From: JBCCFW01 sp039029535
GTDB lineage: Bacteria; Acidobacteriota; JBCCFW01
Assembly (NCBI GenBank): GCA_039029535.1
Contig: JBCCFW010000096.1
Coordinates: 1 to 27,926, forward strand
Direction of reading: 5' to 3'
Length of the DNA: 27,926 nt
The notes beneath the pieces are model-generated. The model searched no databases and had not been told where the DNA came from. It was given only the letters and a program-made list of their open reading frames with translations. Of this stretch, positions 15,782 through 23,471 are shown in pieces. Position numbers and translations under genes: made by a program. The first letter of the stretch is position 1; each line of letters starts with the position of its first letter.

Positions 15782-17016
15782 GCCGCCCTCACCCGCGTGA
15801 CGTCTTCATAGACCGAGAGCAATTGCTTCGTCGCGTGCTCCCAGGTGAAGCGAGCTTCCGCCTCACGACGTCCGGCGTCGGCGAGAGCCTGTCGCGCCTC
15901 GGTGTCCACGACCAGACGACGGAGCCTCTCGACGAGCTCGTCCTTGGCCCCCGAGGTGAAGAGCAAGCCGTTGGTCTCGTCGGTGACGAACGCAGGGATG
16001 CCCCCGACGCGGCTCGCGACCACCGGACGTCCTGCGGCCCAAGCCTCGAGGATGACGAGCCCGAACGGCTCGTGTTGACTCGGGAGCACGAACACGTCGG
16101 CGGCCGCGAAGGCGTCGCGGAGGTGGTCACCCTCGGCCGGCAGGGGCGGGAGCCGACGCAGGACCTCGCCGAGCCCCAGCTCTTCGATGCGTCGGTCGAC
16201 CTTCTGGCAGTAGTCGTCGTTGGTGACCGGGCCGACCATCACGACCTGGAAGTCGAGCCCCTCGCGCACGAGCTCGGCGGCGGCGTCGATCAGCAGCAGC
16301 TGATTCTTCTGAACGTCGATGCGCGCCAGACACAGCAAGGTCGTGCGCGTCGGGTGGAGATCGTGAGCAGCACGGAAGCGCGCCGAGTCACCACCACGGA
16401 AGTGCTCGAGCTCGACGCCCAAGGGCATGTACTCGACCCGCTGGTTCGGCAGCGCGGCCTGAGTCGCGTCCCGCTCGCAAGGTCCGTTGCAGAGGATGGC
16501 CGCAGCGTCATCCAACACGCGACGGCTTCCCACCCACCAGCCGAGGAGCTTGCCCCACTCGAGGGCCCCCTTGGTCGGCTCGACCCAGCTCGCCGCCTCC
16601 TCGGTGGGCACGTCGTGAACACCGCCGTGCAGCGAGACGACGTAGGGGATGCCACGCGCTCGCGCCACGTGACGACCGATGCCCCCGAGACGCTTGATCG
16701 CGTGGAGATGGAGGAGATCGACGTCCGGCTCACGACGAAGCGCCTTCATGAGCTGGAAAGAGAAGAGGTTGCCCCCCTTCCGATCCATCTTGTCGCGGGC
16801 GTCGTCGGAGAGACCGACGTAGGGGTAGAAGTACGGATAGCGCCGCACGCTGATCCCGTCGATCTGCTCGGCGTCGTTGTCCGCGAGCGCGCGCGGGCAG
16901 GCGATCTCGACCTGATGGCCGGCCGCCTGAACGTGGCGACACATCTGGAGAACCGCTGTCTCCGTGCCCCCCCAGTCGCTGCGCACGAAGCGGCGCGGCA
17001 CGTGCATTACCTTCAC
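15778..17016 (-). CDS. Glycosyltransferase family 4 (GT-B)
   Basis: A 412-residue GT4 enzyme. I chose the GTG at 17016 because it gives MKVMHVPRRFVRSDWGGTE, the usual first strand and glycine loop, and follows GGGGATGG; the frame runs 21 codons further up, and an ATG at 17007 is a close alternative. Key blocks are LLHLHAIKRLGG, VVSLHGGVHD, YMPLGVELEHF, LLCLARIDVQKNQLLLIDAA and the EX7E region LPSQHEPFGLVILEAWAAG. It is the first gene of the overlapping glycan run; the 232 bp upstream are noncoding and locally less GC-rich, consistent with a promoter. It ends in a four-base overlap with the next GT4 gene. Confidence 0.94.
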   Translation of the reverse strand: MKVMHVPRRFVRSDWGGTETAVLQMCRHVQAAGHQVEIACPRALADNDAEQIDGISVRRYPYFYPYVGLSDDARDKMDRKGGNLFSFQLMKALRREPDVDLLHLHAIKRLGGIGRHVARARGIPYVVSLHGGVHDVPTEEAASWVEPTKGALEWGKLLGWWVGSRRVLDDAAAILCNGPCERDATQAALPNQRVEYMPLGVELEHFRGGDSARFRAAHDLHPTRTTLLCLARIDVQKNQLLLIDAAAELVREGLDFQVVMVGPVTNDDYCQKVDRRIEELGLGEVLRRLPPLPAEGDHLRDAFAAADVFVLPSQHEPFGLVILEAWAAGRPVVASRVGGIPAFVTDETNGLLFTSGAKDELVERLRRLVVDTEARQALADAGRREAEARFTWEHATKQLLSVYEDVTRVRAA

Positions 17017-17085
17017 GTCCCATCCCCGATCGGCCGACCCGTGCCGGAAGCCACCCAGCCCCGGAATTCGACCGCCCACGCGTTT

Positions 17086-17114
17086 TCTATAGGCCCGTTA
17101 CTTCTCTAGATACC
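17086..17114 (-). promoter_or_regulatory. Weak promoter candidate for the polysaccharide gene run
   Basis: In a locally A/T-richer patch 70 bp upstream of the GT4 start, the minus strand has TATAGA (17091-17086) as a possible -10. The hexamer 17 bp upstream (GGTATC) is a poor -35, so an alternative sigma factor or an activator would be needed. The rest of 17017-17248 shows no gene. Confidence 0.25.
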
Positions 17115-17248
17115 CTTCCTCGGGCGCACTGGCAAGCGCCGAGCGTGGGTGGGACTTCGGGACACGCCGCCACGAGTCCTTTCGACCCTAACCGAAGCTT
17201 CATCGTGACGGAGATCGCGATCCGTCCCCACCTGGCTTCGCCGAGCTC

Positions 17249-18424
17249 CTAGTCCCGGTCGAAGTCGGTTCCGGCGGCGCGACATGCCTCCGACCACATG
17301 AGCTCGTGGTGGTCGGTGAGGTGGGCTGGCATCGTCTCGGGGGCGTGCGTTGCCGCGAAGGACGCGCGGCCATCGATGTCCGAAGGCACGTAGCCATGCA
17401 TGCCGGCCAGCGAGCTCCCGCCCATGAAGCTGGGGACGATCATCACGCCCGGCTCGACCAGGAAGATCAGCTCGCCGTGGGTCTTGCCCTCGAAGTTGCA
17501 GCCCAGGTCGACGAGCTCGTCGTCCTCCACCACGCGACCGAGCGGCTCTTCGGCCAGGGCCTCTCGCACCCGACGCTCGATCCCGTCTTCCAGGAACCAG
17601 AAGCGCGCCATCGTCGAGTCGTAGACCGCCGCGTAGTCCTTGCCGTAGCGCAGCCCGAGCGCGTCGATGCGCGCCATGAGGTTCACGGTGCGATCGACGT
17701 CGGCCATCCCGTGATCCGAGATGAGGTGCAGGCGGACGTCCGAGTAGAGCTCGTGAGCCCGCTCGAGAATCTTGCGGAGCTGCTGGTCGTACCAGGCGAT
17801 CTTCGTGGCGGCCTGCTCCGAGCGTGAGCCGTACTGGTGCATGACGCCGTCGAGATGCGCGAGGTAGAGGTAGGCGAAGACCGGTCGGTCGTGCTCGAGC
17901 GCATGCAGCAACGAGCGGAGGTTGTGCTCCTCGGGCTTGCGCCAGTCCGACACGTGAAAGCGCAGCTTCGCCTCACGCAATCGGTCGAAGATGGTCGGGC
18001 AGCCGTTGTTGATGCCGCCCTCTTCGTAGAGGTCCTTCTTCTCGGTGTAGTCGAGATCCGGCAGGCGGCCCCAGGGCACGTCGTAGAGCTGGAAGTAGCC
18101 GGTGTAACCGTGCCAGCGCTGGACGAGCTTGCTGATCCAGCGTCGCACGCGACCGCGGCTCGTCACCGAGCGAGGCAGGAGCTCGAGCGCCTTGAAGCTC
18201 GAGAAGGGTGAGCTCGCCGGGTCGTAGCGGAAGAAGGCGAAGTGGCCGTGCTCGTGCGGATGCCGTCCGGTGAGGATGGTCGGCACGCAGGTCGAGCTGT
18301 AACCGAGGACCGTGTCGACGGGAGCGCGAACGGTGAGCACGTCTTCCATGAAGGAGTGCTCGTTGAGCAGTCTCCAACCGAAGGCGTCGCAGAAGACGAA
18401 GAGGCTGAGCTCGGGGCGGGTCAT
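17249..18424 (-). CDS. Alkaline-phosphatase-superfamily phosphodiesterase/nucleotide pyrophosphatase-like protein
   Basis: A 391-residue protein with a complete two-metal active site of the nucleotide pyrophosphatase/phosphodiesterase type: D13 (VFCDAFGW), nucleophile T45 in GYSSTCVPTILTGRHPHEHG, D192 and H196 (HLDGVMHQYG), D237-H238 (ISDHGMAD) and H343 (GMHGYVP). Enzymes of this fold hydrolyse phosphomonoesters or diesters, or move phospho-groups on glycans and lipids. No signal peptide or membrane helix is visible, so it should act in the cytoplasm. The ATG at 18424 gives the expected TRPELSLFVFCDAF first strand; a TTG nine codons upstream is less likely. It is transcribed toward the glycan run from 232 bp away and may belong to it. 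The substrate is unknown. Confidence 0.88.
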   Translation of the reverse strand: MTRPELSLFVFCDAFGWRLLNEHSFMEDVLTVRAPVDTVLGYSSTCVPTILTGRHPHEHGHFAFFRYDPASSPFSSFKALELLPRSVTSRGRVRRWISKLVQRWHGYTGYFQLYDVPWGRLPDLDYTEKKDLYEEGGINNGCPTIFDRLREAKLRFHVSDWRKPEEHNLRSLLHALEHDRPVFAYLYLAHLDGVMHQYGSRSEQAATKIAWYDQQLRKILERAHELYSDVRLHLISDHGMADVDRTVNLMARIDALGLRYGKDYAAVYDSTMARFWFLEDGIERRVREALAEEPLGRVVEDDELVDLGCNFEGKTHGELIFLVEPGVMIVPSFMGGSSLAGMHGYVPSDIDGRASFAATHAPETMPAHLTDHHELMWSEACRAAGTDFDRD

Positions 18425-18495
18425 TGCAAGTAGCTTACAAGAGGCCCGCAAGGCCCGCCCGGCGGGTCGTCAGCCGTGGAGAAGCCAGGCAGTCG

Positions 18496-18966
18496 TCAGT
18501 GGGAAGCGGCGACGCGGTGGCCTTCGCGCGTGGTGGCGGCCGAGCGATCACGGCGCGCCCGCGCCAGGTCGACCGGGATGGTGCGCTCGAGACCGCGGAT
18601 GGCCTCGCTGCGGTCCTCGAAGACGTCGACGGCGACGTGGAGACGGACGAGCTGAGCCAGGGCGCGGACGGGAGGCTGTAGGCCGGTCAGCGCCATTTCT
18701 CCACCGGTCTGGTTGAGACGGTCGGAGGTCGAGAGCAGCGCCGCGAGGGCGTGGCTGTCGAGACGCATGACGTCGTCGAGCTCGACGAGAACGCGGGTGC
18801 CGGACTCGACCTGCTCCAGCGCCTGAGCCAGCCCCCGCACGCGGCGACCGGTGAGAGAGGCGGCTCGGGGTCGGAGAACGACGACTTCGCCCTCCTCGTG
18901 ACGATCCACGGTCGCCAGGGACTCCTCGTCCGTCGGACGGAAGAGACGCCCCAGGGCCTGCTTCAT
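18496..18966 (-). CDS. STAS-domain protein (anti-sigma-factor-antagonist type)
   Basis: A 156-residue protein. A STAS domain covers about residues 20-125: EVVVLRPRAASLTGRRV, RVLVELDDVMRLDSHALAALL with the putative phosphorylation serine S71, and GGEMALTGLQPPVRALAQL. STAS proteins of the SpoIIAA/RsbV type are switched by serine phosphorylation and bind a partner kinase (anti-sigma factor) or other output protein. No such kinase lies in the window. A short basic tail rich in Arg and Ala follows. The ATG at 18966 has no clear ribosome binding site; an alternative start 17 codons upstream adds only low-complexity basic residues. Between it and the phosphatase gene is a GC hairpin, CCCGC-CCG-GCGGG (18454-18466), without a T-run, perhaps an attenuator. 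Confidence 0.82.
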   Translation of the reverse strand: MKQALGRLFRPTDEESLATVDRHEEGEVVVLRPRAASLTGRRVRGLAQALEQVESGTRVLVELDDVMRLDSHALAALLSTSDRLNQTGGEMALTGLQPPVRALAQLVRLHVAVDVFEDRSEAIRGLERTIPVDLARARRDRSAATTREGHRVAASH

Positions 18967-19301
18967 CGCGATGGCAGCACTCGTGATCACGCGCCTTCGA
19001 GCCTCTCGCGGGCGCAAGCCCGCCTTGACCGCCGGAGATTCTGTCCCCCAGCGCGTCGGGTTTTCCGAACTCTCAGAAATTCAGTCAGTCATTGTTTGGG
19101 CCCCCGGGTCCGATTTGTCAAGAAAATCACGTTTCGTTGGTCGTCTTGACCACCACGGGGGGCGCGAAGTCCTTGATCCCGTTGGATCTGGCGCTTTTCT
19201 GGATGGAGCACCAATCTTGCCGGCGGGCCGGGCCCGAGGCCGCTGTCGGAGGTCGACGAGCGGAGGTAGACTCCGGCCGGCCGGGGGGACCGAGGAGCGT
19301 C
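18967..19301. other. Divergent 335-bp control region
   Basis: No gene is seen. It separates the STAS gene (minus) from the GT4 gene (plus) and contains the least GC-rich stretch nearby (about 19040-19150). TTGTCAAGA (19115-19123) and TCTTGACCA (19144-19152) form a 9-bp inverted repeat with one mismatch and a 20-bp spacer, of a size suited to an operator. Within it the minus strand has a consensus -35, TTGACA (19121-19116), with AACAAT 19 bp downstream as a poor -10. GAGGAG at 19292-19297 is the ribosome binding site of the plus-strand GT4. Confidence 0.45.
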
Positions 19302-20453
19302 ATGCACGTCACGTGGGTCAATGACAGCGGTGGGGCCTTCGGAGGCTGCGAGCGCTACATCCAGGAAACGGCGGCGCTGCTCGCGAAGCGCGGCGTGCAG
19401 TCCACGCTCCTTCACGGAGTCAATGACTGGTTCGACCCGGCCCAGGTCACGCCCTTCGCTCGCAGCTTCCCCCTCGTCGACCTCCCCCGACAGGTCGCCG
19501 AGATTCGCCCGGACGTCATCTATCTCCACCGCCTCCGCGATCGAGAAGCCGTCGAAGCCCTCGCCTCCGCCCCTTCGCCGACGCTCCGCTTCGTCCACGA
19601 CCACTCGCTCACCTGCCTGCGCGAGCACAAGTTCACCGGTCCACGTCGCCGCACCTGCACCGACCCCGTGGGCCTGCGCTGCTATCCCTGCCTCGGTCCC
19701 ATCAGCCGCGGACCGGCCGGCATCCAGTTCCGGACCCTGGCGGGTCTCGAGCGAGAGCGTCGGGCCAGCCAGGCGCTCGCCGGTCACGTCGTGGGCTCGC
19801 AGTACATGGCCGGCGAGCTCGCCCGACACGGCTTCGCCGAGGACCGCATCCACGTTCACCCGCTGCACGTTCAGCTCCCAGAGCTCCTGAACGTCGAGCG
19901 CGACCCACGTCGCCTGCTCTTCGTCGGCCAGCTCGTGCGTGGCAAGGGGCTCGACTACCTCCTGGAAGCGATGACCAAGCTGCGTCAGCCCGCCAAGCTG
20001 CGGGTCATCGGACGCGGTCGTCAGGAGGGTGAGCTGAAGGCGCAGGTGGCCAACCTCGGTCTCTACGACAGGGTCGAGTTCATGCCCCCCACCGATCGAG
20101 AGGGCCTGCACCGCGAGATGTCGTCGTGCCTCGCGCTCGTCTTCCCGAGCCGTGCCCCGGAGACCTTCGGCCTGGTGGGGCTCGAAGCCCTGGCCGCGGG
20201 CACCCCCGTGGTCGCGAGTCAGGTCGGCGGCATCTCGGAGTGGCTGGTCGACAGCTCCTGCGGTCATCTCTTCCCCAGTGGTGACGTCGACTCACTCGCT
20301 CAGTGCCTGGAAGAGCTGCTCGGAGACCCGGATCGCGCCCGTCAGATGGGCGAGGCCGGCCGCGCCCGCGCCGCGGAGTTCTCACCCGACGCTCACGCCG
20401 ACGCGCTGCTCGAGCTCTTGCAACGCACCAGCGAGTCGGGGAAGCGCCAATGA
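19302..20453 (+). CDS. Glycosyltransferase family 4 with a cysteine-cluster insert
   Basis: A 383-residue GT4 enzyme. The ATG at 19302 follows GAGGAG and gives the usual MHVTWVNDSGGAFGGCERY start; the frame is open upstream but without homology. The C-terminal half has LLFVGQLVRGKGLDYLLEAM, VIGRGRQEGELK and the EX7E region AVFPSR-type SRAPETFGLVGLEALAAG. After FVHDHS (99-101 His-Asp-His) come four cysteines, C105, C119, C127 and C130, spaced x13, x7 and x2, like a structural metal site; similar H-x-C clusters occur in a subset of GT4 proteins. The donor and acceptor are unknown. The stop overlaps the next gene by ATGA. It opens a three-gene unit running opposite to the main glycan run. Confidence 0.94.
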   Translation: MHVTWVNDSGGAFGGCERYIQETAALLAKRGVQSTLLHGVNDWFDPAQVTPFARSFPLVDLPRQVAEIRPDVIYLHRLRDREAVEALASAPSPTLRFVHDHSLTCLREHKFTGPRRRTCTDPVGLRCYPCLGPISRGPAGIQFRTLAGLERERRASQALAGHVVGSQYMAGELARHGFAEDRIHVHPLHVQLPELLNVERDPRRLLFVGQLVRGKGLDYLLEAMTKLRQPAKLRVIGRGRQEGELKAQVANLGLYDRVEFMPPTDREGLHREMSSCLALVFPSRAPETFGLVGLEALAAGTPVVASQVGGISEWLVDSSCGHLFPSGDVDSLAQCLEELLGDPDRARQMGEAGRARAAEFSPDAHADALLELLQRTSESGKRQ

Positions 20454-21679
20454 CGGAGCGGCGTCGCTTCACGCTGCGGGGTGGCCCGGAGCTCGAAGAC
20501 CGCCTGCACGACGCCGAGGCGACGCTCGCCGCCCGTCTCGGTGAGGCTCTCGATCCCGACGAGCACGACGGCGTCCTCATGATTGGCGGCTACGGTCGCG
20601 GCGAGGGTGGGGTCGAGCGTCGAGACGGGCAGGAGCATCCGCACAACAACCTCGACCTGCTCGTGCTGGTCGAGGAGCCGCCGGGGCGCACCGAGGAGAT
20701 CCGACAGCGCGCCACGGCCGCGGTCCAGCCGGTGGTCGAGGAGATCGGCATCGGCATCGACGTGGGTGCGATCGCGGTCTCGGCCCTGCGTCGCGCTCCC
20801 TGCCACGTCATGTGGCACGACATGCGTCTCGGTCATCGCGTGGTGCTCGGCCCCGCCAAGGTCCTCGGCGACCTCGAGCACCTCACGGCCGATCGCCTGC
20901 TGACCTCCGACGTCCTCACCCTGCTCGTGAACCGCGGCACGTTGATCCTCATCAACGACCTGCTGCTCGCTCAGGGCGAGCCCGACGAGCACGGACGACG
21001 CACCGTCATCAAGCACGCGGTGAAGGCGATCATCGGCTACGGCGACGCGTTGCTGCACTCGCTCGATCGCTACCACTGGAGCTACGCGGAGAAGCAGCGC
21101 CGGATGGCAGCGGCCACCGAGATCCCCGAGGACTTTCGGGCCACCTACGACGAGGCCGCCGAGTTTCGCTTCGAGCCGAGCTACGAGCGCTTCGCAGGAC
21201 GTGACCTCGCCGCCTGGATGGACGAGCTCCGCACGCAGGTCCAGCCCCTGCACCTCCGCTTCGAGAGCTGGCGCCTGGGCGAGACTCTCGAGTCCTGGGA
21301 GGGCTACGCAGAGCGCGCGGCCCGCTCGGCGCTGCTGGGTGAGATCGATGGCCCCAAGGCCCTCGCCCGTCGTGTCTGGCGCTTCACGCGCAGCGACCCT
21401 GCTCCCTCCGGCTCACTGGGCTTCAAGCTCGGCTTCCGGGCTGCCGGTGAGCGTGGACGGCTCGCCTTCCTCTTCCCCGCTGCTTCGTACGCGCCGGCCG
21501 ACGCTCCCGGCTACCTGGCGCAGGCTCGCGAGGCCCTCGGCGTGAGCGGCGACGACCCCGACGACCTGCGACGGAGCTATCTCGCTCGCTGGAGCAGCGC
21601 GGGCGACCTGAACTCGGGTCCGGTGCTTCAGGCGCTGGGCCTCTCTCCGGACCGCGACGCGGAAGGAGCCGACTCATGA
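20450..21679 (+). CDS. Nucleotidyltransferase-fold protein, unknown function
   Basis: A 409-residue protein. Its first 130 residues fit the DNA polymerase beta-like nucleotidyltransferase fold: GVLMIGGYGRGEGGVE (41-56) as the GG/S helix start, then NNLDLLVLVEE (66-76) as the strand that normally carries D-x-D, and GIDVGAIAVS (D105 region) for the third acid. The first acid of the pair is Asn (N67-L68-D69), so metal binding may be altered. The rest is helical (LINDLLLAQGE, IKHAVKAIIGYGDALLHSLDRYHW) and ends in a region of unrecognised type; no second enzyme domain is evident. Being translationally coupled to a GT4 upstream and a GT2 downstream, it may modify a glycan or carrier with a nucleotide or phospho-group. 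That is inference only. Confidence 0.82.
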   Translation: MTERRRFTLRGGPELEDRLHDAEATLAARLGEALDPDEHDGVLMIGGYGRGEGGVERRDGQEHPHNNLDLLVLVEEPPGRTEEIRQRATAAVQPVVEEIGIGIDVGAIAVSALRRAPCHVMWHDMRLGHRVVLGPAKVLGDLEHLTADRLLTSDVLTLLVNRGTLILINDLLLAQGEPDEHGRRTVIKHAVKAIIGYGDALLHSLDRYHWSYAEKQRRMAAATEIPEDFRATYDEAAEFRFEPSYERFAGRDLAAWMDELRTQVQPLHLRFESWRLGETLESWEGYAERAARSALLGEIDGPKALARRVWRFTRSDPAPSGSLGFKLGFRAAGERGRLAFLFPAASYAPADAPGYLAQAREALGVSGDDPDDLRRSYLARWSSAGDLNSGPVLQALGLSPDRDAEGADS

Positions 21680-22587
21680 GCACGCCGCGCGCGACCATCC
21701 TCCTCCGCTGCAAGAACTCCGACACGATGATCGGGCCGGTGCTGAAGTCGCTCGCCTCGCAGGAGTACCAGGACTTCGTGCTGGAGGTCATCGACTCCGG
21801 CTCGACCGACCGCACGCTGGAGTACATCGAGCACTTCGAGCATCGCCTGCACGAGATCCGTCCCGAGCAGTACGTGCCCGGTCGCGTGCTCAACGGCGGC
21901 GCCGAACGCGCCGACACCGAGCTGCTCGTCTGCCTCAACTCCGACTGCTACATGCTCCACCCGCAGGCCCTCGGGAACCTCATCGCGGTCTTCGACGACC
22001 CGGAGGTCCAGGCGGCCTACGCACGTCAGGTGGCGCGACCGGAGCATCCGACCTGGGTGCAGCGCGACTACGAGGAGAGCTTCCCGCCCGAGCATCCGGC
22101 ACCGCCGTGGATCACGCTGTCCATGCCGCTGGCGGCGATGCGGCGCTCGGTCTGGGAGGAGCGACAGTTCTACGACGAGGCCTGGGGCTCGGAGGACACC
22201 GAGTGGGGCCACTGGGCCAAGGAGAACGGCAAGAAGATCGTGTACGTGCCCGACTCGCTGGTCATGCACTCACACGACTACACCTTCCGTCAGCTCTACG
22301 GTCGTCGCTTCATCGAAGGCGAGGCGGACGCCTTCATCTACGGTGAGGACGCGAGCCTGATCGACGTGGCCAAGCGGACGCTGAGCTCTGCCGCTCGCGA
22401 CGCCGTGGCCTGCGCGAAGGCCCGCGACGTCAAGGACATGGTCAGCGCGCTCCCCCGCCGCTTCGTCTTCCACTGGGCCTGGTATCAGGGTCACCAGCAC
22501 GGGACGAAACGACGCGAGACGGGGGACAAGGACATCCGCACCGGCCAGAAGATCGTCCTGGATCGGCACGAGTCGCACCGGGAGTGA
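21676..22587 (+). CDS. Glycosyltransferase family 2 (GT-A)
   Basis: A 303-residue inverting-type GT2 enzyme. It has ILLRCKNSDTMIGPVLKSL (first strand and helix), EVIDSGSTDRTLEYI (D40, nucleotide contact), VCLNSDCYML (N88-S-D90, the metal-binding DXD equivalent) and SEDTEWGHWA (E173-D174, catalytic base region). This style, with NSD/NQD and EDxEW, is common in rhamnosyltransferase-like capsule enzymes. It has no membrane helix, so it is cytoplasmic or peripheral. A strong GGAAGGAG lies ahead of the ATG at 21676, which also overlaps the preceding stop. The stop is 18 bp from the convergent PEBP gene, leaving almost no room for a terminator. Confidence 0.94.
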   Translation: MSTPRATILLRCKNSDTMIGPVLKSLASQEYQDFVLEVIDSGSTDRTLEYIEHFEHRLHEIRPEQYVPGRVLNGGAERADTELLVCLNSDCYMLHPQALGNLIAVFDDPEVQAAYARQVARPEHPTWVQRDYEESFPPEHPAPPWITLSMPLAAMRRSVWEERQFYDEAWGSEDTEWGHWAKENGKKIVYVPDSLVMHSHDYTFRQLYGRRFIEGEADAFIYGEDASLIDVAKRTLSSAARDAVACAKARDVKDMVSALPRRFVFHWAWYQGHQHGTKRRETGDKDIRTGQKIVLDRHESHRE

Positions 22588-22605
22588 GCCGGCTCGGCCG
22601 GCCGA

Positions 22606-23229
22606 CTACCCGACGTCGGGGTTGAGCGAGTAGGTCCCCACGATCGCGGCCTGGCCGAGGACGTGGCCGTCCATCGCCTCGCGTGCCTGGGCTCCGGTGA
22701 AGCTGCCGGAGAGCCCGAGCGACTCGCAGTCGAGCGCGAACACGGTGAAGTGGTAGTGGTGGACGATCGAGTCGTTCCACGGCGGACAGGGCCCGTCGTA
22801 GCCGCCGTAATCACCGGCCATGTCCGCGTCACCAGCGAACCAGCCCGTGTAGTCGTTGATCCCCTGAACACCCGCCGGGGCCGGGCCCGGAGCCTTCCCG
22901 CGAGCCGTCACGCCCTCGGAGTGCGCGCCGGCCTCGATCGAACGGAGATCGGCCGGCAGGTCCACGAGGACCCAGTGGAAGAAGTCGACCCGGGGCAGGT
23001 CGGCCGGGACGGTCTTCCCTTCCTGATTCACGTCGTCGCCGACCGACGGGACGTCGGGGTCGTGGCAGACCACGGCGAACGATCGGGTCCCGTCGGGCAC
23101 GTCGTCCCAGGCCAGCTGCGGGTTGCGGTTGTCGGAGAGGGCGACGTGGCCCTCGTCGGCGGGCTTGCCGAAGGCGTTCTCGGTGGGGATGCGCGCCCCG
23201 TCGTCGAAGGTCTGGCTGGACAGCTTCAC
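22606..23229 (-). CDS. YbhB/YbcL-family phosphatidylethanolamine-binding-like (PEBP) protein
   Basis: A 207-residue protein of the bacterial PEBP (Raf-kinase-inhibitor-like) family. Its order of motifs is typical: KLSSQTFDDGARIP, SDNRNPQLAWDDVPDGTRSF, VVCHDPDVP (the DPDxP ligand-pocket motif), VDFFHWVLVDLPADLR, GVQGINDYTGW, then YDGPCPPW and HHYHFTVFALDC, ending LGQAAIVGTYS. All ligand-pocket residues look intact. The physiological role of bacterial members is unclear. There is no signal peptide. The start is GTG at 23229 behind GAGGAGA. The internal loop with DVNQEGKTVPADLPR is longer than in E. coli YbhB. It does not obviously belong to the glycan genes. Confidence 0.95.
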   Translation of the reverse strand: MKLSSQTFDDGARIPTENAFGKPADEGHVALSDNRNPQLAWDDVPDGTRSFAVVCHDPDVPSVGDDVNQEGKTVPADLPRVDFFHWVLVDLPADLRSIEAGAHSEGVTARGKAPGPAPAGVQGINDYTGWFAGDADMAGDYGGYDGPCPPWNDSIVHHYHFTVFALDCESLGLSGSFTGAQAREAMDGHVLGQAAIVGTYSLNPDVG

Positions 23230-23471
23230 GGCTTTCTCCTCACGCGCCGACGCGACCCGGTGGCGCTGCGGCGGAGAGTACCCGATGCCCCGCTCGCCGG
23301 CGCCGGCGTCACGTCACTCCTCATCTGATGCGACACTGCCCCGGCGTGCGGGCCATCCGGCTCGTTACGAAGGGGTTACGTCACCCCGAGAGTCTCTCCC
23401 TGCTCACGCTGGCTCCTGGCCGGCCGATGGATTAACGTCAGGGAACGCACTGTCCGCCAGAGGTCTGTCCC
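23230..23471. promoter_or_regulatory. Divergent promoter region between the PEBP gene and the thioredoxin-fold gene
   Basis: This 242-bp spacer holds the direct repeat GTTACG (23363-23368 and 23374-23379, one helical turn apart), a spacing suited to two protomers of a regulator on one face of the DNA. No clear -35/-10 pair was found; GATTAA (about 23429-23434) is a possible -10 for the plus-strand gene. Confidence 0.3.

Noticed and set aside
18454..18466. GC hairpin between the STAS and phosphatase genes as an intrinsic terminator
   Set aside because: The stem is only five base pairs and no T-run follows on the minus strand; kept only as a possible attenuator in the STAS note.
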